A DNA stretch of 64,000 nt from Paenibacillus baekrokdamisoli (GCF_003945345.1 NZ_AP019308.1:3906001-3970000), one strand, 5' to 3'. Counted from the stretch's first letter, positions 16,307-25,362 are shown. The notes: generated by a model not told the origin, from the letters alone. Program-made: numbers and translations.

Positions 16307-17083
16307 ATGCAAACACTTGTCTATGGACCTAGTTTACAGGCTGTTGGATCATTTGATGGGGGCAAAATTACGGAGCAGAAACCGATTGGCTTTCCTGGAG
16401 AAGGCTCGGCTTTGAAACGCCTTGGTCCTCTGTTCTATTGGGCTTGGGCTCATTCGAAGCAAGATGGTTATATCCCTCTCCATCCTCATCAAGCATTCGA
16501 AATTATGACTTATGTTATTGCCGGCAAAGCCGAGCATGGCGATACGTTAGGAACAAGAAGTACAGTTGGTGCTGGCGGTGTTCAGCTGATGCAGACCGGA
16601 TCTGGCGTTAGCCATGAAGAACGATTCATCGGGCCAGACATGGAGGGGTTCCAAATCTGGTTCGAGCCTCATATGGAGACAGCTATACTCAGAAAGCCAA
16701 CTTATAGCCAATTCGAGCATAAGGATTTCCCTATCATTGAAGGTGATGGGTATGTCCAAAAAACAGTTATAGGTAAAGAGTCACCCATCCAAATTGTCGC
16801 AGATGCTCTTATGTGGGATGTTGAAATTGCTCCAGGCGCAAGCTATACGCATCAGGTACCGAAGGATCGAACGATTTCGGCACTTGCTATACGCGGTGAT
16901 GGCACTTGGACGAATGGCTTGGACAGCACGCATCGTACCGCTTTTCATCATAAGGATTTCATTGTGGTACGCACCGATGCTGAGGTTGAAGCTGTAATTG
17001 AAGCCACCTCAGATTCACCACTGCGGCTCTTGCTTATCGAGGTTCCGATAACCGTCGATTACCCGCTTTATCCGAAACGTTAA
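16307..17083 (+). CDS. Pirin family protein
   Basis: A 258-residue bicupin. The N-terminal cupin contains the metal-binding pattern with HPHQAFEIMTYVIAGKAEHGD, and the following GGVQLMQTGSGVSHEE is a pirin signature. Pirins bind Fe(II); some have quercetinase activity. Its pairing with DoxX behind an MhqR-like box is consistent with a role in quinone or flavonoid stress, which is inference. A strong AGGAGGT precedes ATG. Confidence 0.9.
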   Translation: MQTLVYGPSLQAVGSFDGGKITEQKPIGFPGEGSALKRLGPLFYWAWAHSKQDGYIPLHPHQAFEIMTYVIAGKAEHGDTLGTRSTVGAGGVQLMQTGSGVSHEERFIGPDMEGFQIWFEPHMETAILRKPTYSQFEHKDFPIIEGDGYVQKTVIGKESPIQIVADALMWDVEIAPGASYTHQVPKDRTISALAIRGDGTWTNGLDSTHRTAFHHKDFIVVRTDAEVEAVIEATSDSPLRLLLIEVPITVDYPLYPKR

Positions 17084-17097
17084 TGAGTCTTGAAAAT

Positions 17098-17146
17098 GAC
17101 AAGAAGGAGATCCCATGCGCCTTTTGCACCGGGTCTCCTTCTTGTC
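17098..17146 (+). terminator. Hairpin after the pirin gene
   Basis: GACAAGAAGGAGA.CC pairs with GG.TCTCCTTCTTGTC around a ~20-base loop. There is no long T run, so termination efficiency is uncertain. Confidence 0.5.
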
Positions 17147-17187
17147 TATCCTGCTATATAAGTTGAACTTTAGAAACGAACAATGAA

Positions 17188-17295
17188 CCGCTGCACAGAT
17201 GGAATGTTCTTCCGATCGCTGTTGAGCCCGGATTTCTTATTTTGTCCCCTGATAAGGGGGAAATCCGGTCTCAAAGGCGAACGCTGATGCTTTCG
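17188..17295. repeat. Palindromic interspersed repeat, copy A
   Basis: About 108 bases aligning with 23026-23125: CCGCTGC.CAGA.GGA, then CGATCGCTGTTG, an inner hairpin (here CCGGATTTC / GAAATCCGG with nested CCCC / GGGG), and CAAAGGCGAACGCT. The right outer arm present in copy B is missing; a truncated AraC gene begins there instead. Confidence 0.75.
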
Positions 17296-17458
17296 TATCC
17301 ACTTTACAAGTGCCGGATATGACATACATAATCTCAATCATTTCATGAGCATGGAAGCCCATATGAAAGTCGTTCCACTGTTTATAGTAATAGGCGCGAA
17401 TATCCGGACGATAATCGCCGTTAATCCACTTCAAGTCGAACAAACTACTAGACTCCAT
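17237..17458 (-). pseudogene. AraC-family regulator, N-terminal fragment
   Basis: From an ATG at 17458 (GGAGGTG 6 bases upstream) the frame gives a normal cupin-type sensor start of an AraC regulator: DYRPDIRAYYYKQW, then FHMGFHAHEMIEIMYVISGT, the HxH(x)n E pattern of the AraC_binding domain. After about 55 residues it enters the palindromic repeat (17188-17295) and stops; the remaining ~200 residues, including the DNA-binding domain, are gone. It is a broken gene. Confidence 0.75.
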
Positions 17459-17567
17459 GTCAGCACCTCCATTGTCCAACGGGGGATCATCCGTGCAGGT
17501 CAACAAGTTCGCCTAGAGACAAGTACGCCTAGAGTGTCATAACTTTTATTAATCCTCACCTTACTGC

Positions 17568-18308
17568 TTACCCGCTATGCACATCGGCTCTTCGGAAATA
17601 GTAAACAATAAAGACGAGAGGAACGAAGAACGCAATAAGCATCGTTGTAACACCTATCGAAGCAACATTTAACTTAGGTGACATATCCAACACCAGATTG
17701 AGCGGTACGCTCCAAGGATAATACATAATAAATTTGGACTGCATAATCGTGATTTCTGAAATGACTGCAAAGATGCCAAGCCCTATAGCTGGAATATAGC
17801 TGCGCCCTAGAATAGCAACAACTGCTGCAATAGGAGCCAGAGCAAACTGCAAGACCAGCAGCAGCCCATACTTGGCCAGCGCTTCGCCCATTATTGACAT
17901 TGTCAACGAGTCATGCGGCACAATGTACCCCGATACCCATGTCAGCAGAAAAGAGAGCAATAAGACAGCCAGCATAACAGGAATAACAATGATAAACTTA
18001 GCTGTCAATACTTGATAGCGTGGCTTCGGGCCTGTCAGCAGATTATTAATGGTCCGCTCCTGAAACTCACGCGCGAACATAAATCCAATAAGGAGCGAGA
18101 ACAAGGTCGGGCACATGAGCATGGTCATCAGCATGAGATTATCGCCAAAATGGGTAGACCAGTGCAGAATCGTATTCTTGTCATAACTGTACCGATTGAG
18201 TACTACAGCTAAATTAAGTAACACTGGAAGCAATGCACCAATAAGGATCAGCCACTGCATCCGGGACCTCTTCCACTTGATCCATTCACAGGCTATTAAA
18301 TTAGACAA
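17568..18308 (-). CDS. ABC transporter permease, BcrB-like
   Basis: A 246-residue six-helix ABC-2 permease beginning MSNLIACEWIKWKRS, the usual start of lantibiotic/bacitracin immunity permeases (ABC2_membrane_4). It overlaps the BcrA-like ATPase gene by 8 bases, which marks the two as one exporter. It is the last gene of the sigma/anti-sigma/ABC/ABC operon. The family exports or excludes membrane-active peptides; the true substrate is unknown. Confidence 0.87.
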   Translation of the reverse strand: MSNLIACEWIKWKRSRMQWLILIGALLPVLLNLAVVLNRYSYDKNTILHWSTHFGDNLMLMTMLMCPTLFSLLIGFMFAREFQERTINNLLTGPKPRYQVLTAKFIIVIPVMLAVLLLSFLLTWVSGYIVPHDSLTMSIMGEALAKYGLLLVLQFALAPIAAVVAILGRSYIPAIGLGIFAVISEITIMQSKFIMYYPWSVPLNLVLDMSPKLNVASIGVTTMLIAFFVPLVFIVYYFRRADVHSG

Positions 18309-19224
18309 TTACTTTACCTCCCTCAATTAGATTGACAAAATAATCCTCTAATGAATCTTTAATAGAGCTGAGACTATGCACGAGTATGCCTTCACGGTTG
18401 AGAAAACGGTTCATCTCCCCCGCATGCTCCCCTACATCATAAACGCGCAGCCAGCCAGCCTCTTCAAGGCGACAATCCTGAATATGCATATTGTCAATTA
18501 ATAACTCTCTGGCCTTCTCCGGCTGATCCACCTGAAGACCAATATATTGTCTATTCTTCTCTTTCAAGCGCAGCATGGATGTTTCCTCGAGCATCACCCC
18601 ACCGTGAATGATACCGACTTTAGTGGCGAGCTGCTCGACTTCACTAAGAATATGACTGGAGATGAGAATCGTAATCTTCCGCTTCTGAGCCAGCTCTTGA
18701 ATGAGCAACCGAATTTCCTTGATGCCCATCGGATCCAATCCATTAGTCGGTTCATCCAGAATGAGCAGCTCAGGACGATGCAGAATTGCTCTGGCGATTC
18801 CGAGGCGCTGCTTCATACCAAGAGAGAACTGAGCGGCTCTGCGATTGCGTGCTTCCCATAAACCCACGGTATGCAGCGCTTCTTCCAAAGCTTCATTCCC
18901 CTTCATACCCATCATCCGGCGATGGATATCCAGGTTCTCAACAGCCGTTAAATTTGAATAGAAGCCTGGATATTCGATAACCGACCCGACTTTGCCGAAT
19001 ATTTGGTTGCGGCCTGGCCTGACTCTCTCACCAAAGAGCTCAACGCTGCCTGAGGAAGGCTGAATGAGACCCATCATCATCCGAATGGTCGTTGTTTTAC
19101 CTGCACCATTTTGTCCGAGGAAGCCATAGATGTCCCCCCGCTGTAGGGACAAATGAACCTTGTCAACGGCCTTGATATTTTTATATTGCTTACAAAGTCC
19201 TTTAACCTGCACGATCGTTTCCAT
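18301..19224 (-). CDS. ABC transporter ATP-binding protein, BcrA-like
   Basis: A 307-residue ATPase. Walker A GQNGAGKTTT near residue 38, signature FSLGMKQRLGI near 134, Walker B LLILDEPTNGLDP near 154. FLGQNGAGKTT plus SLGMKQRLGIA is the usual pattern of the BcrA/LanF group. AAGGAAG lies 9 bases before ATG. It follows the ABC-2 permease of 19240-20091 by 15 bases and pairs with the overlapping downstream permease. Confidence 0.92.
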   Translation of the reverse strand: METIVQVKGLCKQYKNIKAVDKVHLSLQRGDIYGFLGQNGAGKTTTIRMMMGLIQPSSGSVELFGERVRPGRNQIFGKVGSVIEYPGFYSNLTAVENLDIHRRMMGMKGNEALEEALHTVGLWEARNRRAAQFSLGMKQRLGIARAILHRPELLILDEPTNGLDPMGIKEIRLLIQELAQKRKITILISSHILSEVEQLATKVGIIHGGVMLEETSMLRLKEKNRQYIGLQVDQPEKARELLIDNMHIQDCRLEEAGWLRVYDVGEHAGEMNRFLNREGILVHSLSSIKDSLEDYFVNLIEGGKVIV

Positions 19225-19239
19225 GAACGAACACTTCCT

Positions 19240-20091
19240 TTACGTGATATCTTTTCTTCTAAAAGCCAAACATCCTATGAACAGCAGCAATAGAAAATAT
19301 ACAATGGCATACAGGATGAACGTGAAGCTGGGTACATTTGTCATTGAGAAGGGGCCTAGCGACCTTATCAAATCGGAATCGATAGGCAAATCTGGCCCCC
19401 CCACAATTTCGTAGTTCAAGCGGCGAGAGAGGGAATCTGAGGGCATCAGAAAAGAAAGGAACAGCGAAACTTTACTGATTGCCAAATTACTTTGGCTCAT
19501 GTTAGACAAACTCTCTGCAAATCCGCTGAATAGACTAAGGCCATAGAGCATGGCACAAGCTACACCGTTCCCCAGCGTAGGCAGAAAAGTGGAACCGAGC
19601 ATGGAGAGTGCCAGCAGCAGAAGCGGTATGAATAGGAATAAGAGAAACGACTTCAACAAGGCTGCCGGAAGAAGCGGAAAATGCATCAGACTATGTACTG
19701 GGAGGACAATAGCCCAGAATAGAACCGCGTTATATAACAGCATCCAGCTTGCCATTCCAACATATTTGCCTAAGTAAACTTTCCACCGAGATATTGGTCT
19801 AGCTAGCTGTGACAGCATTAATCCGCTCTCTATTTCGCCTGAGATCGCCCCCATCGTTGCAAAGAAGACGAGGAAAGCAGCGATCATCTGGGCGAAGAAC
19901 AAACCAAGAACAAGAAAAGTGCCACCCTGCAGCATTTCTTGAACCCGTGATAGATGACGTAGATCCGAATTATGCGCTGATTTCCATAATCCCGTGTTAT
20001 ACAAAGCAAGGAAGGCCACCGTAAGAAGGCATGTAATCAGCATGATTTTTTTACGGAAAAGCTCTTTACCGGCAAAAGCAAGCCACATCAT
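19240..20091 (-). CDS. ABC-2 family transporter permease
   Basis: A 283-residue permease with six or seven helices, NosY-like in layout (ABC2_membrane_2/5). The start is ATG 20091: CAGGAGGA lies about 10 bases upstream and the codon overlaps the stop of the ATPase gene by 4 bases. The frame is open 14 codons further upstream but without a better site. Helices span about 16-36, 60-95, 105-130, 140-165, 170-195 and 245-275. It partners the ATPase of 20088-21044. Confidence 0.85.
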   Translation of the reverse strand: MMWLAFAGKELFRKKIMLITCLLTVAFLALYNTGLWKSAHNSDLRHLSRVQEMLQGGTFLVLGLFFAQMIAAFLVFFATMGAISGEIESGLMLSQLARPISRWKVYLGKYVGMASWMLLYNAVLFWAIVLPVHSLMHFPLLPAALLKSFLLFLFIPLLLLALSMLGSTFLPTLGNGVACAMLYGLSLFSGFAESLSNMSQSNLAISKVSLFLSFLMPSDSLSRRLNYEIVGGPDLPIDSDLIRSLGPFSMTNVPSFTFILYAIVYFLLLLFIGCLAFRRKDIT

Positions 20092-21044
20092 GATCTTAGT
20101 TCCTCCTGACTTCCGGACATCGCCAGGAACCATTCCTCTAAACGTCCTTGAACCGGACGTACCTCATAGATCGTCACGGCTTGTTCCATGAGCACTCGGT
20201 TGATCCAGCCGATCTGCTCGCGATTGCGTGCTGTAACGTTAAGAATGGCTTCGCCGTTGTCATCCGCCGTCTTAAGTGAACAAGTCAACCCAGGAAGAAG
20301 CTGCTGGGAAACAGTATCCATGAGCTCTGGGAACCACCCGCCAACATGAATCTCCCAGTTCATTCCGGACCGCAGCAGTTCGCTCATCGGTCCAACTGCA
20401 CGCAGCCTTCCTTGATGTAGAAAGGCAACCTCATCGCAGAGCGCCTCCACATCCTCCAGCAGATGGGTATTCAAGAAGACCGTTTTCCCCTCCGATCGGA
20501 GCCCCTCCAGCAGCTCGCGCACTTCATATCGGCCAATGGGATCAAGTGCCGATGAAGGCTCATCCAGAATAATGAGCTCAGGGTCCATAAGAAGGGCACA
20601 AGCAATACCAAGACGCTGCTGCATCCCTTTGGAATACTGGCGAACGCGATCATGTCCACGCTGCTCCAGGCCAACTTGGTTAAGCACTTCTTTGAACCGC
20701 TCTACCATACGAGGGGACCTTGTCTGTGATAGGGTCATGCCGCTGAGGCATGCATGGTAGGCAAGTACCTCTGTTCCCGTCAACCAGTCCTGGAAGCGAA
20801 ACAATTCCGGTAAATATCCGATGCGCCGACGCGATTCTGTCGCACCGATCGGAAGGCCGAACAGCTGTCCGCTGCCCGAAGTGGGATGCAGCAGACCAAC
20901 GATCATTTTTACGAATGTACTTTTACCCGCTCCGTTTGGTCCAAGCAGCCCGAAGATTTGGCCGCGTTTCACCTCAAGCGTTATGTCAGTACAGCCACTT
21001 CCTGTTGCATAGGTTTTAGTCAACCCATTCGTCTTCAAAATCAT
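20088..21044 (-). CDS. ABC transporter ATP-binding protein
   Basis: A 318-residue ATPase with Walker A GPNGAGKSTF near residue 38, signature YSKGMQQRLGI near 146 and Walker B LIILDEPSSALDP near 166, then the LNTHLLEDVE switch region. The alanine in SSALDP is a common variant. Coupled to the anti-sigma gene upstream (4-base overlap) and to its permease downstream (4-base overlap). Confidence 0.92.
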   Translation of the reverse strand: MILKTNGLTKTYATGSGCTDITLEVKRGQIFGLLGPNGAGKSTFVKMIVGLLHPTSGSGQLFGLPIGATESRRRIGYLPELFRFQDWLTGTEVLAYHACLSGMTLSQTRSPRMVERFKEVLNQVGLEQRGHDRVRQYSKGMQQRLGIACALLMDPELIILDEPSSALDPIGRYEVRELLEGLRSEGKTVFLNTHLLEDVEALCDEVAFLHQGRLRAVGPMSELLRSGMNWEIHVGGWFPELMDTVSQQLLPGLTCSLKTADDNGEAILNVTARNREQIGWINRVLMEQAVTIYEVRPVQGRLEEWFLAMSGSQEELRS

Positions 21045-22177
21045 GATTGGATCAATCCTTTTGCTTCTTGAATAAGATTCTCATCGGACGGATAGTCATC
21101 AAGCGAGCCGCTAAGCTCATATACCCAGCCATTCTGGAGCCAGAGAAGAGATCTTCTGTGATCCGTAGAGCTTAGTATCGTCTCTAGCCCAGCAACTATG
21201 ACCGATCTGATATCCCCCCCATTCGTTGGTAGCGGAAGGGTATGACGCCAATCCCCAATTCCAGCTAGCTGGGAGCGAATGCTATCCGGCAGTATAGGCA
21301 GATCTAGGACAGCTTCGCGCACCTGCTCCAGATCGACGCCTTCAGGTACTTCTATAGAAGGAGCAGGGAACTGGCTTAAACTTTTGCCAGATGATGAGAG
21401 AGCATCCTCCTTCTTCTTGCTTGCTTGCATCAGGAATGTGCCGGATAATTGGAGCTGAATGGGCTTATTATTAACCGATTTAGGGAACACAGTCTGACCG
21501 CCAAGCAGTGTAATCAAGGTGTTGATTTCTTTCGTATGCAGCTTGAATATTAGCCTTTGCTGCGGTTGATAGATCACTTGATTCGAGTCAACGCCTTGGA
21601 AAGTTTTCAACGGATGGCCTGCTATTGCGCTGGCTTCAGCCAAACTCACAGTCTTAACTGGGCCGTCACCCTGCTGTTCAATTTCTCCATAACGTTTCAA
21701 ATCCAATTGACGGACGCCGCTTGTTCCCTGAGCTAGTGCTTCGCGAAAGGCATCCAAGTCGGAGCTGCTGATCGAAACAGTTTCCAAATGCTGTACACGG
21801 AACGTACTCAGCATTGAGGCCATAACCGTCTTCCCCCAAGGACTCAGCAGCAGTAACCCCGCTACTAGAGCAGACATCCCTAGAGAAAGCCATCTCTTAG
21901 TCATTCGATTAGGCTTATTCCGGCGATTCATTCCTTTCTTTTCGGATAATGATACTTCCCTCTCATCGATAAGCTGAGGAGAAATGCTTTTCTCAATGGA
22001 CTGCCCCACCTGAACGACTTGTTCAACAGCATGCTTAAGCTCTCCATGCTCTTCGTTAGCAGATTTGCTCCAGAATTCCGATAAAGGTTCCCGCTTTAGC
22101 TTCTCAGCCATTCTCTCCCATGCATGATCAATATCTTCGTCGCTGATGTCCAGCTGCTGCTTATTATCATCTCTCAT
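21041..22177 (-). CDS. Putative transmembrane anti-sigma factor
   Basis: A 378-residue single-pass membrane protein. The N-terminal ~90 residues are cytoplasmic and charged, one helix lies near 95-115 (WLSLGMSALVAGLLLLSPWG), and about 260 residues are outside. It overlaps the ECF sigma gene by 4 bases, the classic sigma/anti-sigma arrangement. No HxxxCxxC zinc motif is visible, so it is not a ZAS-type factor. The extracytoplasmic part is not recognised in detail; it would be the sensing domain. Role assigned from position and topology. Confidence 0.75.
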   Translation of the reverse strand: MRDDNKQQLDISDEDIDHAWERMAEKLKREPLSEFWSKSANEEHGELKHAVEQVVQVGQSIEKSISPQLIDEREVSLSEKKGMNRRNKPNRMTKRWLSLGMSALVAGLLLLSPWGKTVMASMLSTFRVQHLETVSISSSDLDAFREALAQGTSGVRQLDLKRYGEIEQQGDGPVKTVSLAEASAIAGHPLKTFQGVDSNQVIYQPQQRLIFKLHTKEINTLITLLGGQTVFPKSVNNKPIQLQLSGTFLMQASKKKEDALSSSGKSLSQFPAPSIEVPEGVDLEQVREAVLDLPILPDSIRSQLAGIGDWRHTLPLPTNGGDIRSVIVAGLETILSSTDHRRSLLWLQNGWVYELSGSLDDYPSDENLIQEAKGLIQS

Positions 22178-22695
22178 GAATCCATAACCCCCTCAGATGG
22201 CATATTCTGCTTGAACCGTTTCGTCGCTCGCATCAAGAGCGTGCCGACAATCTGCGGATTTACCTGCAGCGCCTCGGCAATCTCAGCATGGCTGTAGCCC
22301 TTCTGCTTCAGTAATAAAGCTTGTCGATCCCGATCGGATAGCTTAAGAAGCACCTGCCTTACAATATCTCTCTCCCAGTCCCGAATGACCGTTTCCTCAT
22401 TGGAGGGATAGACTCGCTCCTCAGAAAGCATCTTGTTCCTTTGTCTATTCATTAATTCATTTTCTCGCCCCGATGAGCGGTAATAGTCATATACGATTCG
22501 GGTTAACACCCGGTGAAGCCAAGGCCCTACTCGACTGAGATCCTCTGGAGGATGGCGATACAGTCGTAGGAATACTTCCTGAGTCAAATCCTCAGCAGCC
22601 GCTCGATCATCGATCAAGCTGACGATCTTGCGAAGGACCGAAGGATAATGCTCCCGAAATACCTTTTGGAACAGGGCTATCGTTTCAATCTCCAT
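22174..22695 (-). CDS. ECF-type RNA polymerase sigma factor
   Basis: A 173-residue sigma-70 family protein with region 2 (FREHYPSVLRKIVSLIDDRAAAEDLTQEVFLRLYR, quoted in part: AEDLTQEVFLRLYR) near residues 10-50 and region 4 (LSDRDRQALLLKQKGYSHAE, then IAEALQVNPQIVGTLL) near 115-160. AAGGAG lies 10 bases before ATG. It heads a six-gene operon with its anti-sigma and two ABC exporters, so it probably drives this operon in response to an envelope signal. A convincing ECF promoter upstream was looked for and not found. Confidence 0.9.
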   Translation of the reverse strand: MEIETIALFQKVFREHYPSVLRKIVSLIDDRAAAEDLTQEVFLRLYRHPPEDLSRVGPWLHRVLTRIVYDYYRSSGRENELMNRQRNKMLSEERVYPSNEETVIRDWERDIVRQVLLKLSDRDRQALLLKQKGYSHAEIAEALQVNPQIVGTLLMRATKRFKQNMPSEGVMDS

Positions 22696-22814
22696 CTCAT
22701 TCTCACTCCTTCACTCTATAAGACGAAGGTTTCCCTAGAAAGATAGCAGGCCTACAAAAAAAAGCGGTCCTACAGGTAATTACACCTGCAAAACCTCCTG
22801 CTTACTCTATTTCT

Positions 22815-23027
22815 TTAGCCTTCCATTAGCTTCTTAAAGGCATCCAACTGACTTTGGATTTCCGCTTTCACTTTCTCGTAGCCAGCTGATTTCAGTTTCT
22901 CACGAAGATCGTTAACCGCTTTAGCTGGATCATCGGTTTTTCCGAAAATAATAGCTGGAATTTGTTCGCCGATAACTTGGCTAAAATAAGTGCTTGATAA
23001 ATGCGAAGCATTGGTGCGTAGAAGCCC
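22815..23027 (-). pseudogene. Extracellular solute-binding protein, C-terminal fragment
   Basis: About 65 codons encode the typical end of a sugar ABC transporter binding protein: IFGKTDDPAKAVNDLREKLK, then AGYEKVKAEIQSQLDAFKK. Everything upstream is missing, and the sequence before it is the palindromic repeat copy B. The open frame runs to 23045 using repeat sequence, but no signal peptide or ligand domain exists. A gene remnant. Confidence 0.75.
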
Positions 23028-23150
23028 GCTGCGCAGACGGATCATTCTTACGATCGCTGTTGTCTCCCTATTTCTTGATTCTATCCCTTAGGGGTAGAAA
23101 TAAGGAGACAAAGGCGAACGCTATCGCTTCTTCAGAACGATTCCGTCTGC
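23026..23150. repeat. Palindromic interspersed repeat, copy B
   Basis: About 125 bases. Outer arms GCAGACGGA (23033-23041) and TCCGTCTGC (23142-23150) are perfect inverted repeats; arms continue with partial complementarity (CGATCGC / GCTATCG), and a central hairpin CTCCCTATTTC.../...GAAATAAGGAGA encloses CCCTTAGGGG. The whole can fold as one long hairpin. It shares about 90 bases with copy A. Looks like a MITE or REP-type element. Confidence 0.8.
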
Positions 23151-23224
23151 TTCGCTTAGGTTTTCGTGATGCCAATCACTGATTATGGTTTAGAGCCAAA
23201 ATAAAGCATATCCTTCTAGTGTAG

Positions 23225-24610
23225 TTACCGACGGAACAATCGCAATGAACCCATGCCGAGTAAAGCTATCAGAACTGCAACGGCCGCAATAATCCAAAGT
23301 TCACGAAACGTTGACAAGTATCCTGCTGCCCCTAAGTTTGAGTCGAAATGAATCATGGAGGTAGCTGTCGATGTACCCACGGCGAGCCCAATGTTATGTA
23401 TCATGCGCTGAATAGATCCGATTGTTCCCTGTAATTCATGATCTACCGAACCCATAATAGCCAATAAATTTGCGGGAATAAATAAACCTGCACCCATCCC
23501 ATAGAGTAGTAACAAGGTACCATATGAGGCGGCATGCCAGTTCAATTGCATTGTACCTAATGTTATAAGGGCGATGAACATGATTCCAAACCCTGATGCC
23601 GTTAACAGACCTACACCCCAGATACCGATAAGCTTTCCTGATAATCTAGAAAGCATTACGAGACCTAACGGGGAAGTTAAATTGACTAATCCCACCTGCC
23701 ATGGTTCAAGGTGAGTTACCTCTTCGAGAAAATATGGCGGAACAATAAAAGCAATTGCAGTGGCGAAACCTAAGACCAGGCCGGACAGTATAGGGACAAC
23801 GAATGTGACTTTGCGGAATAATGACAATGGCACAATGGGATATAATACTCGAGTGTCCCATACCATATAGCCGATAAGAGCTAACGCAAAGAGGCAGAAT
23901 GGAAGCATCCTCGATAATCCATGTAAAGAATTCGCTGAAAGTCCATAAAGAAGTCCGAATGTAGCAACCCCCAGGAGAATATTACTCACTAAGTTGAGCG
24001 AGACTCGGCCGTATTGCTCTTTCGTCACCCTTATAAGCCTAAAGCTCCCCCACAGTCCTACTGCACAAATGGGGATGTTAATCCAAAAAATCCATCGCCA
24101 TCCCACGAAAGAGAGAATTAGCCCGCCAGCGCTTGGCCCCAATACATTACCAAGTCCAAGTATCATTCCCAAGGTACCTAAAGCAGTCCCATGCCTTTCT
24201 TTTGGAATACATGTGGTTATAATAGCCGCTGATGTGGCTTGAAGCATCGCTGCACTCATTCCTTGAAGCCCCCTAAACAATATCAGTTGGGGAGCAGAGA
24301 ATGACGCGCCACATAAAATTGATGTAATAGCAAATAGGATCAAACCCATTGAATAAACCTTCAACCGACCAATTCGGTCGCTAATACGGCCAAAAACTAC
24401 GATAGTGGCACTAAGTGAAAGAAGATACAAAGTAACCGTCCACGCAACTACATGGACACTGACGTGAAAAGTCTGACCCAGTGTCGGTAGCGCCACGTTT
24501 ATAATGCCCGTGTCCAATGTGGATAGAAAAAAACCAACCCCAGCTGTAAAAATAATCGGCCAATCGCGTGTGCTTGCATGTTGTTGATTTATTGCAATTA
24601 ATCCCTGCAT
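23225..24610 (-). CDS. MFS transporter, DHA2-like drug exporter family
   Basis: About 461 residues with 12-14 helices. Motif A is seen as GRISDRIGRLKVYSMG near residue 75, and the DHA motif C-like segment as LGMILGLGNVLGPSAGGL near 145. The N-terminal LDTGIINVALPTLG matches the DHA2/MFS_1 pattern. ATG 24610 is taken; a GTG two codons earlier is possible. It is divergent from the ArsR-type regulator gene with about 70 bases between, a typical regulator/exporter pair. Proton-driven efflux of small toxic compounds is the family role. Confidence 0.88.
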   Translation of the reverse strand: MQGLIAINQQHASTRDWPIIFTAGVGFFLSTLDTGIINVALPTLGQTFHVSVHVVAWTVTLYLLSLSATIVVFGRISDRIGRLKVYSMGLILFAITSILCGASFSAPQLILFRGLQGMSAAMLQATSAAIITTCIPKERHGTALGTLGMILGLGNVLGPSAGGLILSFVGWRWIFWINIPICAVGLWGSFRLIRVTKEQYGRVSLNLVSNILLGVATFGLLYGLSANSLHGLSRMLPFCLFALALIGYMVWDTRVLYPIVPLSLFRKVTFVVPILSGLVLGFATAIAFIVPPYFLEEVTHLEPWQVGLVNLTSPLGLVMLSRLSGKLIGIWGVGLLTASGFGIMFIALITLGTMQLNWHAASYGTLLLLYGMGAGLFIPANLLAIMGSVDHELQGTIGSIQRMIHNIGLAVGTSTATSMIHFDSNLGAAGYLSTFRELWIIAAVAVLIALLGMGSLRLFRR

Positions 24611-24681
24611 GTACACTACCCGGCTTCCTGTTATATATTAAGGCGATTGTAGCATGCAGTTATTTCATGTATCATCGAAAT

Positions 24682-25362
24682 ATGAATATGTACAAAAACA
24701 TCGCATCTGTCGCAGCTCTCATAGGTGACCCAACTCGTACAACTATCCTCTCTTCTCTTGCAGATGGGCGTGCACTAACTGCAGGTGAATTGGCCTACAT
24801 TGCTGAGGTATCTCCACAAACAGCGAGTGCTCACCTCACCAAATTGGTCGAAGGAGGGCTTCTAGTCATGCAGGCACAAGGTCGGCATCATTATTATCGG
24901 CTAACGAGTTCGAAAGTGGCAGAAGTCATGGAGGAAATAGCCTCTCTCGCACCCCCAGCTCCCACCCGATCCCTACGTGAATCTGATCAAGCAAAGGCGC
25001 TTCGTTTTGCCAGGACATGTTACGAGCATTTGGCTGGTGAGCTCGGGGTATCCATTACCAATGCACTTTTGAAGAAGGGGTACATCAAGGAATCGAACGA
25101 AAAGTACCAGCTCACTAATTTAGGGGAACAGTGGCTCATTGCGTTTGGTGTGAAGATAGACGGGTTAAATCGGCTTGCAAGCTCGATCCCTCGCCACATC
25201 GACTGGACTGAACGTCACCACCATATAGGTGGCCCTATCGCAGTTGGTATCACTCGTCGTCTACTCGAACTGGGTTGGGTTACGAGAGGTCCTGTTCGGC
25301 GTTCTATTGTACTTACTGATGCTGGGCGCATCCATATTCAACGAGAGTTCAACTTTGAATAA
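24682..25362 (+). CDS. ArsR-family winged-helix regulator
   Basis: About 226 residues. The N-terminal winged helix (residues 1-75) reads LIGDPTRTTILSSLADGRALTAGELAY, quoted in part: DPTRTTILSSL, recognition helix VSPQTASAHLTKL, wing GRHHYYRL. A C-terminal ~140-residue domain repeats a helix-wing pattern (LTNLGEQWLIAFGV; IVLTDAGR), as in the larger ArsR group. No clear ribosome site precedes ATG 24682; ATG 24667 or 24688 are alternatives, and a leaderless message is possible. Probably represses the divergent MFS gene. Confidence 0.82.
   Translation: MNMYKNIASVAALIGDPTRTTILSSLADGRALTAGELAYIAEVSPQTASAHLTKLVEGGLLVMQAQGRHHYYRLTSSKVAEVMEEIASLAPPAPTRSLRESDQAKALRFARTCYEHLAGELGVSITNALLKKGYIKESNEKYQLTNLGEQWLIAFGVKIDGLNRLASSIPRHIDWTERHHHIGGPIAVGITRRLLELGWVTRGPVRRSIVLTDAGRIHIQREFNFE

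Noticed and set aside
22696..22790. ECF autoregulatory promoter (AAC and CGTC boxes)
   Set aside because: GAAACC and CGTC occur but only 2 bases apart; no pair with 16-17 base spacing.
23028..23045. Genuine 76-residue small protein at 22815-23045
   Set aside because: Its first codons are repeat sequence and the rest is only the tail of a solute-binding protein.
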